From Lactobacillus sp. LL6 (GTDB lineage Bacteria; Bacillota; Bacilli; Lactobacillales; Lactobacillaceae), in contig NZ_VLLR01000001.1 in the NCBI RefSeq assembly GCF_007570935.1, positions 372,001 to 436,000 on the forward strand: DNA of 64,000 nt, given 5' to 3'. Every line of letters starts with the position of its first letter. Within the stretch, counting starts at the first letter, position 1. Below, piece by piece: positions 19,161 to 29,346 of this stretch. The notes beneath the pieces are model-generated. The model was not told the origin of the DNA. It made no database searches and saw only the letters and a list, made by a program, of their open reading frames with translations. Both the position numbers and the translations under genes were made by a program.

Positions 19161-20096
19161 ATGCGTAAAATATTTTTATTGCGAGGTGCACCAGGCTCCG
19201 GTAAATCTTCTTTTATTGCTCGTCATCACTTACAACCGTATGCGATAAGTCGCGATGAAATACGGTTATTATTGGCGGACTTAACAGTTTATTATGAAGA
19301 AGATGAAGATCGCTTGCACCAAGTGATCCCACGGCACGTAACCGTTCGTACCGAGCAGATGGTGGATAATTTGGTGGAACATAAAATGTCGTATGGCGAA
19401 ACAGTTATTGTTGACGGCACACATATTGTTCCTAGTGCAATTGAGCACTTTAAACCATGGGTGGACAAGTACCACTATGAATTATTTGTAGTTGATTTGA
19501 TGCAGCATAATACGCTTGATAGTTTACTCAAGCGCAATGAAATTAGAATGCATTATGATTGGGTAAAGCCTGAAGTTATTAAACAAATGTATCGCTCATA
19601 TAAGGCTCACCCAGAAGTTCCGGAATGGGCACATGGAATTGTACCTAATCAAATGGATAAGGCACTATCACAGCGTGAGAGCAATTTAGACCGATACTCT
19701 CATGTTATTGCAGTTCCAGATAAGGTAAAAGAGGAAGACTTTCCTCATGTTCACATTTCGAATTTCTATTTTTCATTTAATAAAAGATTCACTGAAAAAT
19801 ATGGTACTTACCGCAATGTTGTAACGATTGCAACAACGCCAGAAGAAGCAGTTGAAGATTTTAAATTACCATATTTTGTATTTAAGTTTCATCATAAACA
19901 CTTTTTAATTTCAGCATATCCAATTAGAAATGAAATGCTGGATCCAATTAGAAAAGTTAAAGGAGTTTGGACTTATTCAACTGGACTTTATAATGTGGCT
20001 GATTTTGTGAAGCAGTTTCCAGAAAATAAGAATCCCCATGTACATCAATTTAATTTAAGTAAGCTTGATCCAACAAGATTGCTTCATATTTGGTAA
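19161..20096 (+). CDS. Polynucleotide kinase-like P-loop protein
   Basis: The 311-residue protein starts with Walker A RGAPGSGKSS (residues about 8-17) and has SRDEIR, VIVDGTH and R-rich lid residues as in T4-type polynucleotide kinases. The C-terminal 150 residues are not recognised; they include aromatic-rich HISNFYFSFNKRF and KFHHKHF. It may phosphorylate a 5'-OH nucleic acid end or a small molecule. The gene stands alone behind a terminator and ends at a bidirectional one. Confidence 0.7.
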   Translation: MRKIFLLRGAPGSGKSSFIARHHLQPYAISRDEIRLLLADLTVYYEEDEDRLHQVIPRHVTVRTEQMVDNLVEHKMSYGETVIVDGTHIVPSAIEHFKPWVDKYHYELFVVDLMQHNTLDSLLKRNEIRMHYDWVKPEVIKQMYRSYKAHPEVPEWAHGIVPNQMDKALSQRESNLDRYSHVIAVPDKVKEEDFPHVHISNFYFSFNKRFTEKYGTYRNVVTIATTPEEAVEDFKLPYFVFKFHHKHFLISAYPIRNEMLDPIRKVKGVWTYSTGLYNVADFVKQFPENKNPHVHQFNLSKLDPTRLLHIW

Positions 20097-20098
20097 AA

Positions 20099-20139
20099 AA
20101 ACAACCGCTGACTAATTTCTGTCAGCGGTTGTTTTTTTA
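20099..20139. terminator. Bidirectional terminator between convergent genes
   Basis: ACAACCGCTGAC (20101-20112) pairs perfectly with GTCAGCGGTTGT (20121-20132). T7 follows on the plus strand, and an A7 run precedes it to serve the convergent pepC transcript. Confidence 0.9.
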
Positions 20140-20151
20140 CTAAATATAAAG

Positions 20152-21498
20152 TTATTCAAATGCTAAAGCACCCATTGGATCCCATGGCAATAATTGAATT
20201 GGATTTTCCTTACCATCTTCATAAGCTTTTTTAAGTTCTTCTGGTAAGTATTTTTTGTTAATAACAGCTTGGTAAACGAATGAGTCAAACCACTTGTCAC
20301 TCATTACGAAGTAACCTTTAAAGCCGGGTTTTTCACCCCATGAGTTTTCAATCTTCCATTTAGTTGGTTTACCATCAACAATATCAACACCAGTGATAAC
20401 CATTGCATGGTCCATCATACTTTCACCGGAATCAAGCATATCAGCCTTTGACATAGTAAAGTCTACATCAAATAATTCATCACGCTTATAAAGGTCAGTA
20501 TCAAGAAGACCTGCACGACGTTCAGAGTCTTTAACAACGTTTGAACCAAACCAAACAACTTCACCATCTTTGAGTTGTTTAATAATTAGGTCCTTCATTT
20601 CATCAACTTTTAAGTTTAAGTGACGAACTTGACGACCACCTTCGACATTTCCAAGGTATTCTACTGAAAATACTTTGTGGAATGGCTTGTCCTTAGTTGG
20701 AGCATTAATAGTTGAAATATGGTTTTCAAGATCCATTCCAACATACTTATCAAAGAATTCTTTTGGAGTAATATCTTTGTCAATGTGGTAATTCTTGTTA
20801 TCGTCACGATATTCAAAATTAAACTTCTTAGGTGGAACACCAAGTGAAGTTGCAAGAACACGAAAGACATCGTTGAGCATTTCTTCCTTGCGACTTTCAA
20901 CTTCATCCATTGGTTTACCATCTTGAATCATACGACGAAGTTCAAGACCATCTTTTCTAAGTAAAGTATTTAAAGTATCATTTAAAGCACTTGAATTAGT
21001 AGCGTTGGCAGTTTCTGGATAGACACTCTTTGGGACAATACCATATTTTTCAATGATGCCGCAGAGCATATCCCATTGACCACCGTCTTGTTGAGGAGTA
21101 GCAAATAAGAATGAAACTTTACGATCGCCTAAATCTTTGTCAGCAGTTGCAATTACGTTTTCGAAGAACCAATTACTCTTTTCGAATTTATCCCAGAAGT
21201 TGGTGTAATTTTGAGATAATTCAAAATCTTTTAAAGCAAACTTCTTTTGAAGTGGATGGCGCATAGTGTTCAAAGCACTGAACATCCAACAACGACCAGA
21301 TTGTTTTTGGTCAGCTGGCTTTCCAGTTTCAATTTCAATTGAAAAAGTTGGATCCAAGTCGATTTTAGTTTGTAAATTTTGGCTAGCCTTAAAAATTCCG
21401 TTTTCTTGAGCAGCACGACTGGCAACATTGTAGGCAGGGTGCTTAGCTAAATCTTGTTCAAATTTAGCAATACTATCATTAGTAATTTCTTTTGCCAT
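20152..21498 (-). CDS. pepC: Aminopeptidase C (C1-family bleomycin hydrolase type)
   Basis: The 448-residue cytosolic peptidase has catalytic Cys70 in QSGRCWMFSALN, the His in DHAMVITGVD and the Asn in IENSWGE. PepC forms a hexameric barrel and removes N-terminal residues from casein-derived and other peptides. The C-terminal residues that gate the active site end PMGALAFE. A PepG-type paralogue is the alternative. GGAGG-like AGGAGG precedes the ATG at 21498. Confidence 0.92.
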   Translation of the reverse strand: MAKEITNDSIAKFEQDLAKHPAYNVASRAAQENGIFKASQNLQTKIDLDPTFSIEIETGKPADQKQSGRCWMFSALNTMRHPLQKKFALKDFELSQNYTNFWDKFEKSNWFFENVIATADKDLGDRKVSFLFATPQQDGGQWDMLCGIIEKYGIVPKSVYPETANATNSSALNDTLNTLLRKDGLELRRMIQDGKPMDEVESRKEEMLNDVFRVLATSLGVPPKKFNFEYRDDNKNYHIDKDITPKEFFDKYVGMDLENHISTINAPTKDKPFHKVFSVEYLGNVEGGRQVRHLNLKVDEMKDLIIKQLKDGEVVWFGSNVVKDSERRAGLLDTDLYKRDELFDVDFTMSKADMLDSGESMMDHAMVITGVDIVDGKPTKWKIENSWGEKPGFKGYFVMSDKWFDSFVYQAVINKKYLPEELKKAYEDGKENPIQLLPWDPMGALAFE

Positions 21499-21567
21499 GT
21501 AAAATTTCCTCCTTTTTATTTTACAATAACCTAATTTTATTTTAATGCAAAAATAATTTTTTGTCTA

Positions 21568-21852
21568 TTAAATGCTAAAAGGTTGCTCAGCCCAAATATT
21601 ATTTAGTTCGGGATGTTTTTTAAAATATTCGATTGCAATTGGATCTAAAACCCAAATGGAAATGCCAGATTGTTTGATGAAATTTATTACTTTTTCCATT
21701 AGTAAGCTGATTTCATGTTCATCATGGTTAGTAGGATTTATAAAAATATGATTCATGACCCAAATTTGTTGATTATTTTTCTTAATTAAGTCGATATCAG
21801 TTCTAGAAGTTAATATATCTCCAATTTTTATTTCAAAAATTTTCTTTTCCAT
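21568..21852 (-). CDS. Short GNAT-like protein (NATD1/YjdJ-type)
   Basis: The 94-residue product is not firmly recognised. Its C-terminal half (MEKVINFIKQSGISIWVLDPIAIEYFKKHPE) follows the layout of short N-acetyltransferase-like NATD1 proteins, which end in a helix, a strand and a YFKKHPE-like motif. The acetyl-CoA loop (RGxGxA) is not evident, so catalysis is doubtful. It lies upstream of pepC on the same strand, 69 bases away. Confidence 0.5.
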   Translation of the reverse strand: MEKKIFEIKIGDILTSRTDIDLIKKNNQQIWVMNHIFINPTNHDEHEISLLMEKVINFIKQSGISIWVLDPIAIEYFKKHPELNNIWAEQPFSI

Positions 21853-21979
21853 AAAATAAAATCACCTTTCTTTTGCGTAATTATTATTTAAGAACTATAA
21901 TTCATTTTCGTTAAAAATAATTGTAAAATAGTTTTCTGATAAATAAAAATAAAGTTTGCAAAAAGAATAGGAAAAATAA

Positions 21980-22531
21980 ATGAAGACACGTGGTTTTGAA
22001 GTAGTTACTAAATATAAGGATAAAGGAATTAACTTACCCAGAAGACAAACTATAGCAAGTGCTGGATACGATATTGAAGCAGCAAAGGATATTGTGATTC
22101 CAAGTATTTGGAGATTGAATTTTGTAAGAATTTTTCGTTTGATTCGTAATGGTCATGAACTTTATGAAAAAGATTATGAATTAGCAGAAAGTATTTTGAA
22201 ACCAATTTTAGTTCCAACCGGCTTAAAAGTTTATATGCCAGAAGATGAAGTATTAATTCTTGCTAATCGTTCCTCTAATACTTTTAAAAAGAACCTAAGC
22301 TTGCCAAATGGAATTGGTGTAATTGATGCAGATTATTATAACAATCCTAATAATGAAGGCGAACTTTTTGTACAAGTGTTAAATTACGGAGTTCGTCCCC
22401 TTCACATTAAAAAAGGAGATCGGATTGCTCAGGGGATTTTTATGAAATACTTAAAAACCGACGATGATAATCCAATCACTAGACCTCGTGTAAGTGGATT
22501 TGGTTCAACCAATGAAAGAAAGGAAAGTTAA
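21980..22531 (+). CDS. dut: Deoxyuridine triphosphatase
   Basis: The 183-residue trimeric dUTPase converts dUTP to dUMP and pyrophosphate. Motifs in order are ASAGYDI (1), NRSS (2), GVIDADYYN (3), RIAQG (4) and GFGSTN (5, the mobile C-terminal cap). An insertion of about 35 residues near 45-80 makes it longer than the 145-residue norm, as is usual in lactobacilli. Its stop overlaps radA by one base. Confidence 0.93.
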   Translation: MKTRGFEVVTKYKDKGINLPRRQTIASAGYDIEAAKDIVIPSIWRLNFVRIFRLIRNGHELYEKDYELAESILKPILVPTGLKVYMPEDEVLILANRSSNTFKKNLSLPNGIGVIDADYYNNPNNEGELFVQVLNYGVRPLHIKKGDRIAQGIFMKYLKTDDDNPITRPRVSGFGSTNERKES

Positions 22532-23907
22532 TGGCTCGTATAAAGACGCAATATAAGTGCAACTCTTGCGGCTATATTTCAGCAAGTTATTTAGGCCGTT
22601 GCCCAAATTGTGGAGCATGGAATCAATTTGAAAAAGAAACTGAAGAAGTGCAAAAACGTTCAACTAAAGCAACAGCTAGTAGATTGATTAGAAAAACAGG
22701 TCTTAATGAACCTGTAAAACTTGATACAATTAAAGCTGAAAAAGAAGAACGGATTTCAACTAAATCAGAAGAACTTAATCGTGTTCTTGGTGGAGGAATT
22801 GTGCCGGGGTCTCTGGTTTTGATTGGGAGTGACCCTGGAATTGGCAAATCCACTTTAATGCTGCAGATTATGAGTGACTTAGCTGAAAAATATAAAGTAT
22901 TATATGTTTCAGGAGAAGAATCTGCTAATCAAATAAAATTGCGTGCAGATCGGTTAGGCGTAGGTTCAAGCAGTATGTTACTATATCCAGAAACTGATAT
23001 GCATGACATTCGTGAACAAATTAATGATGTAAAACCTGATTTTGTTGTGATTGACTCAATTCAAACTATGAACGAACCTAGTCTTGATTCAATGACAGGT
23101 TCAGCTTCACAAGTGCGTGAAGTAACAAGTGAATTGATGAAAATTGCTAAGATGGATGCAATTACTGTTTTTGTTATTGGACACGTTACAAAAGAAGGTG
23201 CGATTGCAGGCCCTAAGATATTAGAGCATATGGTAGATACTGTGCTTTATTTTGAAGGGGATGAACATCACACTTATCGAATCTTGCATTCAGTAAAAAA
23301 TCGTTTTGGTGCAGCTAATGAAATAGGAATGTTTGAAATGATTAATGAGGGACTAAAAGAAGTAACTAATCCCTCATCTATATTTTTAGATGAACGTTTG
23401 CCAAATTCAACTGGGTCTGCAGTTGTAGTATCTTTGGAAGGAACAAGGCCACTGTTGGCAGAAATCCAGGCTTTAGTTACTCCAACTGCTTTTGGATATG
23501 CTAAACGTACAACTTCTGGAATTGATTATAATCGCGCGGCTCTTTTATTAGCAGTTCTTGAAAAACGGGGCAACTTAATGCTTCAAAATCAAGATGTTTA
23601 TTTAACTGCAACCGGCGGTATTAAGTTAAATGAACCTGCAATTGATTTAGCTGCAGCAATGTCTGTCGCATCTAGTTATTCTAATAAAGAGATTTCTCCA
23701 ACTGATTGTTTTGTTGGAGAAATTGGCTTAACTGGTGAAGTACGCCGAGTTGATAAAATTGAGGCTAGAGTTAAAGAAGCTGCTAAAACGGGGTTTGAAA
23801 GAATTTTTATTCCTCGCCATAATATGCATAAAAGTTTGACTGAATTTGGTATTGAAGTAGTTCCAGTTTCTAGTGTGCCACAAACTTTAAAACTGCTTTT
23901 TGGCTAA
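22531..23907 (+). CDS. radA: DNA repair protein RadA (Sms)
   Basis: The 458-residue protein has an N-terminal zinc finger (CNSCGY and CPNCGA), a RecA-like ATPase with Walker [11 protein letters not shown] near residue 95, the KNRFG motif, and a Lon-protease-like C-terminal domain. RadA is a branch-migration helicase in homologous recombination and natural transformation. It overlaps dut and is therefore coupled. Confidence 0.97.
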   Translation: MARIKTQYKCNSCGYISASYLGRCPNCGAWNQFEKETEEVQKRSTKATASRLIRKTGLNEPVKLDTIKAEKEERISTKSEELNRVLGGGIVPGSLVLIGSDPGIGKSTLMLQIMSDLAEKYKVLYVSGEESANQIKLRADRLGVGSSSMLLYPETDMHDIREQINDVKPDFVVIDSIQTMNEPSLDSMTGSASQVREVTSELMKIAKMDAITVFVIGHVTKEGAIAGPKILEHMVDTVLYFEGDEHHTYRILHSVKNRFGAANEIGMFEMINEGLKEVTNPSSIFLDERLPNSTGSAVVVSLEGTRPLLAEIQALVTPTAFGYAKRTTSGIDYNRAALLLAVLEKRGNLMLQNQDVYLTATGGIKLNEPAIDLAAAMSVASSYSNKEISPTDCFVGEIGLTGEVRRVDKIEARVKEAAKTGFERIFIPRHNMHKSLTEFGIEVVPVSSVPQTLKLLFG

Positions 23908-23910
23908 ACG

Positions 23911-23939
23911 TTGAACTTTTTAGCTAGAACGCGTAAACT
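23911..23939 (+). promoter_or_regulatory. Candidate promoter for gltX
   Basis: TTGAAC at 23911-23916 and TAAACT at 23934-23939 are 17 bases apart, between radA and gltX. No T-box leader is visible in the short 42-base gap that follows. Confidence 0.55.
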
Positions 23940-23980
23940 AAGAATGTTAAAATCTACTATTTTTGAAAGAGGCATGAAAT

Positions 23981-25480
23981 TTGGCTAAAAAAAAGATTCG
24001 TGTAAGATATGCACCAAGTCCAACTGGTCACTTACACATTGGTAACGCACGTACTGCACTTTTTAACTATTTGTTTGCTCGTCATAATAAGGGCACTTTT
24101 GTTTTGAGAATTGAAGATACTGACCAAAAACGTAATGTTGAAGGTGGTTCTGAATCTCAAATGGAAAACCTTCACTGGTTAGGTATTGACTGGGATGAAG
24201 GTCCTGACAAGGGCGGCGACTATGGTCCATACCGTCAATCAGAAAGAAAAGATATTTACAACAAGTATATTCAACAACTTCTTGATGAAGGTAAGGCTTA
24301 CTACTCATACAAGACTGAAGAAGAACTTGAAGAACAACGTGAAGAACAACGTGCAATGGGTATTGCACCTCATTACACTTATGAATATGAAGGCATGACT
24401 GCTGACGAAATTAAGAAGGCCCAAGAAGAAGCAGAAGCAAAGGGCCTTAAGCCAGTAGTTCGTATTCACATTCCAGAAATGGAAACTTATGAATGGGATG
24501 ATATTGTTAAGGGTCACTTGAGTTTTGAAAGTGATACTATTGGTGGCGACTTCGTTATTCAAAAGCGTGATGGTATGCCAACTTACAACTTTGCCGTTGT
24601 AGTTGATGACCATTTAATGGAAATTACTCACGTTCTTCGTGGTGATGACCACGTTTCAAACACACCAAAGCAATTGGTTGTTTATGAAGCACTTGGCTGG
24701 GAAGCACCTAAGTTTGGTCATATGACTTTAATTATCAATGCTGAAACTGGTAAGAAGCTTTCTAAGCGTGATGAATCAGTTCTTCAATTTATTGAACAAT
24801 ATCGTGACCTAGGCTACCTTCCAGATGCAATGTTTAACTTTATTACTCTTCTTGGATGGTCTCCAGAAGGTGAAAACGAAATTTATTCACAACGTGAATT
24901 TATCAAGTTATTTGATCCTAAGCGTTTGTCAAAATCTCCTGCAGCCTTTGACCAAAAGAAGCTTGAATGGATCAATAACCAATACATTAAGAAGGCTGAT
25001 CGTGATACTCTTCTTGATTTGGCACTTAATAACTTGCAAGAAGCAGGTCTTGTTGAAGAAAATCCGACCCCAGAAAAGATGGAATGGATTCGTCAATTAG
25101 TTAACATTTACTCAGTTCAAATGTCATACACTAACCAAATTGTTGAGATGACTAAGATTTTCTTTGAAGAAGCTAAGAATTTAACTGATGAAGAAATCGA
25201 AGAAATCAAGAAAGACGATGGACGTGTAGTAATTGAAGAATTTAAGAAGCAATTGGATATGATTCCACGCTTTACTGCAGTTCAAATTATGAATGCAGTT
25301 CAAGCTACTCGTAAGGCTACTGGTGTTAAGGGACGTAAGCTCTTTATGCCAATCCGTATTGCTGGTACTCGTTCAATGGTTGGACCAGGCGTTGGTGAAG
25401 CTATGGAACTTATGGGTAAGGAAAGAGTTATGAATCACTTAGACCTTACTTTGAAGCAAATGGAAGAAAATGGTCTTTAA
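23981..25480 (+). CDS. gltX: Glutamyl-tRNA synthetase
   Basis: The 499-residue class I synthetase starts at TTG 23981 after GAAAGAGG. It has the HIGH box as [13 protein letters not shown] near residue 20, and KLSKRDES near residue 258. In lactobacilli a non-discriminating enzyme charges both tRNA-Glu and tRNA-Gln, the latter corrected by GatCAB; that is family knowledge, not seen here. The codons here are more optimised than in radA. Confidence 0.97.
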   Translation: MAKKKIRVRYAPSPTGHLHIGNARTALFNYLFARHNKGTFVLRIEDTDQKRNVEGGSESQMENLHWLGIDWDEGPDKGGDYGPYRQSERKDIYNKYIQQLLDEGKAYYSYKTEEELEEQREEQRAMGIAPHYTYEYEGMTADEIKKAQEEAEAKGLKPVVRIHIPEMETYEWDDIVKGHLSFESDTIGGDFVIQKRDGMPTYNFAVVVDDHLMEITHVLRGDDHVSNTPKQLVVYEALGWEAPKFGHMTLIINAETGKKLSKRDESVLQFIEQYRDLGYLPDAMFNFITLLGWSPEGENEIYSQREFIKLFDPKRLSKSPAAFDQKKLEWINNQYIKKADRDTLLDLALNNLQEAGLVEENPTPEKMEWIRQLVNIYSVQMSYTNQIVEMTKIFFEEAKNLTDEEIEEIKKDDGRVVIEEFKKQLDMIPRFTAVQIMNAVQATRKATGVKGRKLFMPIRIAGTRSMVGPGVGEAMELMGKERVMNHLDLTLKQMEENGL

Positions 25481-25484
25481 TTAA

Positions 25485-25531
25485 AATTTTTCAAACTGTT
25501 AGAGCGTAAAAGTTCTAGCAGTTTTTTAGTA
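25485..25531 (+). terminator. Terminator after gltX, first copy of a 47-bp repeat
   Basis: ACTGTTAGAG pairs with TTCTAGCAGT (one or two G.U) and is followed by TTTTTT. The whole 47-base segment recurs at 25865-25911 with one mismatch. Confidence 0.8.
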
Positions 25532-25546
25532 CAAAAGGATAAAATT

Positions 25547-25867
25547 ATGTTTGGCAAAAAAAGAGATAAATCTAAAATTTTGCAAGATATTTTAGATTAT
25601 AAGAATGTTTTAGAAGAAGTGCGTTTTTCTCCAGAAGTAGAACATGATGAAGAACTTATGCGTTATTTTGATGAAGCTATTGATAAAGCTGAAAGAAATG
25701 AATCAATTTTAACAATAAATTCTAAGCTTAATTATCAATTAACTACCTATATTCAAACGCATCATTTTAAAGCACCAAAGCCAGTAAGCAAGTTTATGAC
25801 CTTTAGCAAAGGTGATATTACTTCTGGTATGACTTCCATCCCAGTTACATGGAATACCATTCACTAA
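25547..25867 (+). CDS. Small unrecognised protein between duplicated terminators
   Basis: The 106-residue frame starts MFGKKRDKSKILQDILDYK after AAGGAT. It is charged, with helical acidic residues 15-50 (SPEVEHDEELMRYFDEAIDKAERNE) and no membrane span or signal peptide. I do not recognise the family; bacteriocin-immunity-like four-helix proteins are one loose possibility. The gene is bracketed by two near-identical terminators, and its stop codon lies inside the second copy. Confidence 0.6.
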   Translation: MFGKKRDKSKILQDILDYKNVLEEVRFSPEVEHDEELMRYFDEAIDKAERNESILTINSKLNYQLTTYIQTHHFKAPKPVSKFMTFSKGDITSGMTSIPVTWNTIH

Positions 25868-25911
25868 TTTTTCAAACTGTTAGAGCATAAAAGTTCTAGC
25901 AGTTTTTTAGT
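25865..25911 (+). repeat. Second copy of the 47-bp terminator repeat
   Basis: The segment is identical to 25485-25531 except for A in place of G at 25886. It supplies the TAA stop of the preceding gene and forms the same hairpin plus T6, so it also works as a terminator ahead of cysS. Confidence 0.85.
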
Positions 25912-25970
25912 ATCTTTTGAGTTTTCTGGTAAAATAAAATTAACTAATACTAAGAAAGGACAAGTAAACC

Positions 25971-27395
25971 GTGAAAGTTTTTAATACTCTAACACGAAAA
26001 AAAGAAGAATTTAAACCTCTTGTGCCAGGTGAGGTCAGCATGTATGTCTGCGGTCCTACGGTTTATAACTACATCCACATTGGTAATGCAAGAAGTGCAA
26101 TTGCCTTTGATACGATTAGACGATACTTTGAATATAAGGGATATAAAGTTAAGTACGTTTCTAATTTTACTGATGTTGATGATAAGATGATTAATGAAGC
26201 ACGTGCAGAAAACATCACTGTACCTGAACTTGCTGAACGCTTTATCAATGCTTATTTAGAAGATACTAATGCTTTAAATATTGAACCAGCTACACTGCAC
26301 CCACGTGCAACAAAAGAAATTCCAGAAATTATTAACTTTGTAAAGGATTTAATTGATAAAGGTTATGCTTATGAAGTTGATGGAGATGTATATTATCGCG
26401 CTAAAAAATTCAAAAATTATGGTGAATTAAGTGACCAAAATATTGAGCAACTTGAAGAAGGAGCTTCTGAGCATATCAACGATACTGAACAAAGTCGTAA
26501 AGAAGATCCAATTGATTTTGCACTTTGGAAAGCACAAAAAACCAGTGATGAGATTGCTTGGGATTCTCCATGGGGCAAAGGTCGTCCAGGTTGGCATATT
26601 GAATGTTCTGTAATGTCAACTCAGTACCTTGGTGATACTATTGATATTCACGGCGGAGGACAAGACCTTGAGTTTCCTCATCATGAAAATGAAATTGCTC
26701 AAAGTGAGGCTAAAACTGGTAAAAAATTTGTCAATTACTGGATGCACAATGGTTTTGTAACTGTTGGTAAAGATGAAGAAAAAATGTCTAAGTCTCTTCA
26801 TAACTTTGTTACAGTTCATGACATTATCAAAGAAGTCGACCCACAAGTTTTACGCTTTTTCATGGCAAGCGTACAGTACCGTCGTCAAATTAACTATTCT
26901 GAAGAAAATTTAAAGCAAGCTGAAAATGTTTTAAACCGTTTCAAGAACACTTTGATGAATATTGATTATCGCTTAGATGATGATACTGCTTCTAAAGTAG
27001 ATAACAATTTAAAGCATGAAATTGAAAAAACTAAGCAAGAATTTGAAGCGGCAATGGATGATGACTTTAATGTTCAAAATGCTTTAACTGCTATTTACAA
27101 TGTTTTGCCAATAATTAATAGTAACAGTAATTCAGAATTAGCAGATAAAGAAACTCTTAGGGAGTTTAAGGATTTACTTAGTTCATGGTTAGAAATTTTT
27201 GGAATTGATACTAAAAAATTAACTGCAAAAGTTGAAAACTCGGATGATGCAAAAATTGATGAGTTAGTAAAACAGCGTGATGAAGCTCGTAAAAATAAAG
27301 ACTGGGCTACTAGTGATAAGTTGCGTGATCAATTAAAGGATATGGGAGTAACTATTCAAGATACTCCTCAAGGAACTAGGTGGACTCGTGATTAA
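25971..27395 (+). CDS. cysS: Cysteinyl-tRNA synthetase
   Basis: The 474-residue class I enzyme starts at GTG 25971 after GAAAGGA. It shows the zinc and HIGH region [23 protein letters not shown], zinc ligands in HIECSVM and HHENEIAQ, and KMSKSLHNF. It attaches cysteine to tRNA-Cys. The gltX-cysS-mrnC-rlmB order is as in Bacillus. The end overlaps mrnC by eight bases. Confidence 0.97.
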   Translation: MKVFNTLTRKKEEFKPLVPGEVSMYVCGPTVYNYIHIGNARSAIAFDTIRRYFEYKGYKVKYVSNFTDVDDKMINEARAENITVPELAERFINAYLEDTNALNIEPATLHPRATKEIPEIINFVKDLIDKGYAYEVDGDVYYRAKKFKNYGELSDQNIEQLEEGASEHINDTEQSRKEDPIDFALWKAQKTSDEIAWDSPWGKGRPGWHIECSVMSTQYLGDTIDIHGGGQDLEFPHHENEIAQSEAKTGKKFVNYWMHNGFVTVGKDEEKMSKSLHNFVTVHDIIKEVDPQVLRFFMASVQYRRQINYSEENLKQAENVLNRFKNTLMNIDYRLDDDTASKVDNNLKHEIEKTKQEFEAAMDDDFNVQNALTAIYNVLPIINSNSNSELADKETLREFKDLLSSWLEIFGIDTKKLTAKVENSDDAKIDELVKQRDEARKNKDWATSDKLRDQLKDMGVTIQDTPQGTRWTRD

Positions 27396-27828
27396 AATAA
27401 AGAAATTAACTGAAACTTCTGTTGACCCAAATACATTAAGTGGTCAAACACTTGCTTATTTGGGGGATGCTGTATATGAAATTTATATTCGCAGGCATCT
27501 TATTAAAGGTGGTGTAGTTAAACCACAAGTTTTACAAAGAGATGCAACTCATTATGTTTCTGCAAAAGCCCAAGCTGGTTTAATTACAAAACTTCAAGAA
27601 GAAAAAATGCTAACAGATGAAGAATTAGCAGCTTTTAAACGTGGACGTAATGCAAAAAGCCACACCAAGGCAAAGAATACTAGTCTTAAAACTTATCAAT
27701 TGTCAACTGGTTTTGAAGCAGTGTGGGGATATTTAGATTTAGCAGGTAAAGGTGAGCGGGTAAAAGAATTAACTGAATGGTGTATTAAAACTGTAGAAAA
27801 TGGCGAGGTAAAATATGAGTCAAGATAA
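27388..27828 (+). CDS. mrnC: Mini-ribonuclease III
   Basis: The 146-residue protein has the RNase III catalytic signature [21 protein letters not shown] but no double-stranded-RNA-binding domain. MrnC trims the 3' and 5' ends of 23S rRNA precursor with help from L3. It starts at GTG 27388 inside the end of cysS and overlaps rlmB by 14 bases, so all three genes are coupled. Confidence 0.95.
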   Translation: MIKIKKLTETSVDPNTLSGQTLAYLGDAVYEIYIRRHLIKGGVVKPQVLQRDATHYVSAKAQAGLITKLQEEKMLTDEELAAFKRGRNAKSHTKAKNTSLKTYQLSTGFEAVWGYLDLAGKGERVKELTEWCIKTVENGEVKYESR

Positions 27829-28567
27829 AGATTTTATTTTTGGTCGTCATGCTGGAATCGATTTCTTAAAAACGCAAGATGCTGATCGTATCAATAAAGT
27901 TTTTTTGCAGCATGGTGTTCAAGATGAGTTTGCTAATCAAGTTTATGGTTTAGCTAAGAAAAAGCGTCTGGTAGTTCAAACTGTGCCTAAAAATAAGTTG
28001 GATAAACTTGTTCAAGGAGGGAATCATCAAGGATTGGTTTTAGCGATTTCGAGTTTTGAATATGCTGATCTTGATGAATTGCTTGATAAGTTTGACGATG
28101 AAGGAAAAGAACCGTTTTTATTAATGCTTGATTCAATTGAAGATCCTCATAATCTAGGTTCAATTTTGCGTTCTGCAGATGCTACAGGAGTAGATGCGAT
28201 TATTATTCCTAAGCGTCATGCAACAGGTCTTACTTCTGTGGTTGCAAAAACTTCAACAGGAGCAATTGATTATGTACCAGTAGCTCGTGTTAATAATTTA
28301 GTCCAAACTACCAAAATGCTTAAAAAACGAGGTTATTGGATTTTCGGAACAGATATGCAGGGTACTGATTACCGTGAATGGAACGCAAATGGTAAGACAG
28401 TCTTAGTAATTGGAAATGAAGGTAAAGGCATTGCTCCACTTCTGAAAAAACAAATGGATCAAACTTTAACTCTACCAATGGTTGGTCATGTTCAATCCTT
28501 AAATGCTAGCGTAGCTACTGGAATTATGCTTTATCAAATGATGAATAGTCGTCATCCGCTTAATTAA
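27815..28567 (+). CDS. rlmB: 23S rRNA 2'-O-ribose methyltransferase, TrmH family
   Basis: The 250-residue SPOUT enzyme has an N-terminal substrate-binding domain (FGRHAGIDFL) and a C-terminal trefoil-knot domain with LDSIEDPHNLGSILRSADATG, IGNEGKGI and LNASVATGIMLYQ. It probably methylates a 23S rRNA guanosine (RlmB) or is the close YacO form. GGCGAGG precedes the ATG, inside mrnC. Confidence 0.9.
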   Translation: MSQDKDFIFGRHAGIDFLKTQDADRINKVFLQHGVQDEFANQVYGLAKKKRLVVQTVPKNKLDKLVQGGNHQGLVLAISSFEYADLDELLDKFDDEGKEPFLLMLDSIEDPHNLGSILRSADATGVDAIIIPKRHATGLTSVVAKTSTGAIDYVPVARVNNLVQTTKMLKKRGYWIFGTDMQGTDYREWNANGKTVLVIGNEGKGIAPLLKKQMDQTLTLPMVGHVQSLNASVATGIMLYQMMNSRHPLN

Positions 28568-28570
28568 ACA

Positions 28571-28618
28571 AAAGAGATTTTAATGGTTGTAAAAACTAAA
28601 TTAAAATCTCTTTTTAAT
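28571..28618 (+). terminator. Intrinsic terminator after rlmB
   Basis: A perfect 14-bp AT-rich stem (28571-28584 with 28600-28613) is followed by TTTTT. Confidence 0.8.
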
Positions 28619-28702
28619 TAAATACAGGGAAAACTCTCTTTTAATCTCTTACAAAAGTTCATATCTTATTCATTGTTAAAAATTTCCCATTGAGGAGAAA
28701 AA

Positions 28703-29278
28703 ATGATGAATAAATTGAGCTCTAGCTATGAGTTGGAATTAATTAAGAGAATTCAAAGAGAAGCTGATGGTTTAGCAGTAAAAAATTTGTGTCAAATTTA
28801 TCGACCAATGATTAATACAGTGAAAAGAAAATATTACCTAAGACTTTACGATGAACAAGATTGGGATCAAGAGGCAATGATTGTTTGCTATCAATCAGCA
28901 ATTGCTTATTCTACCAATCGAGGTAAATTTGGCAGTTATTTTAAACGTTGTTTGAACAATCATGCAATTAGTATTTTACGTAAGCAACTTTCGGCAAAAA
29001 GAAAAATTAACAATGATTCAATCTCTTGGGAAAAAATAGTATATGATACAAGCAATATTGTTCAAGAACCAAAAACTGTTGATTTTAGTTTGCCCACCTC
29101 TGTAACTTATAGGGAATGTTTAGAAAAACTTTCTAATTTGGAACTTGCAGCTTTATTAGTTAGTCTAGGTAGAATAGATGAAGAACATGTTCGAAATATA
29201 CTCGGAGTAAATATAAAAGCAATTGATAGAGCAAAATTTAGAACTCTTCAAAAAATTCGCAATTCACTATTAGAATAA
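28703..29278 (+). CDS. sigH: SigH/ComX-like sigma-70 family factor
   Basis: The 191-residue protein starts at ATG 28703 after TGAGGAGA. Region 2 is visible as DEQDWDQEAMIVCYQSAIAYSTNRGKFGSYFKRCLNN (residues about 50-90), and a degenerate region 4 ends KAIDRAKFRTLQKIRNSL. Its position, between rlmB and rpmG-secE-nusG, equals that of sigH in Bacillus. In lactic acid bacteria such factors are linked to late competence genes; whether it is active here is not evident. Confidence 0.82.
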   Translation: MMNKLSSSYELELIKRIQREADGLAVKNLCQIYRPMINTVKRKYYLRLYDEQDWDQEAMIVCYQSAIAYSTNRGKFGSYFKRCLNNHAISILRKQLSAKRKINNDSISWEKIVYDTSNIVQEPKTVDFSLPTSVTYRECLEKLSNLELAALLVSLGRIDEEHVRNILGVNIKAIDRAKFRTLQKIRNSLLE

Positions 29279-29282
29279 AAAA

Positions 29283-29312
29283 TTAGTTAACCGCTTTATT
29301 TTGCGGTATAAT
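29283..29312 (+). promoter_or_regulatory. Candidate promoter for the 71-residue gene
   Basis: A perfect TATAAT at 29307-29312 lies 18 bases after a weak -35 match TTAGTT (29283-29288). Confidence 0.5.
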
Positions 29313-29346
29313 ATTAATTGTAGAATATTTTAGGAGGTAATTTAAG

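Noticed and set aside
26616-26846. Minus-strand frame within cysS
   Set aside because: Contained in a conserved synthetase gene, with no start signal; treated as a shadow.
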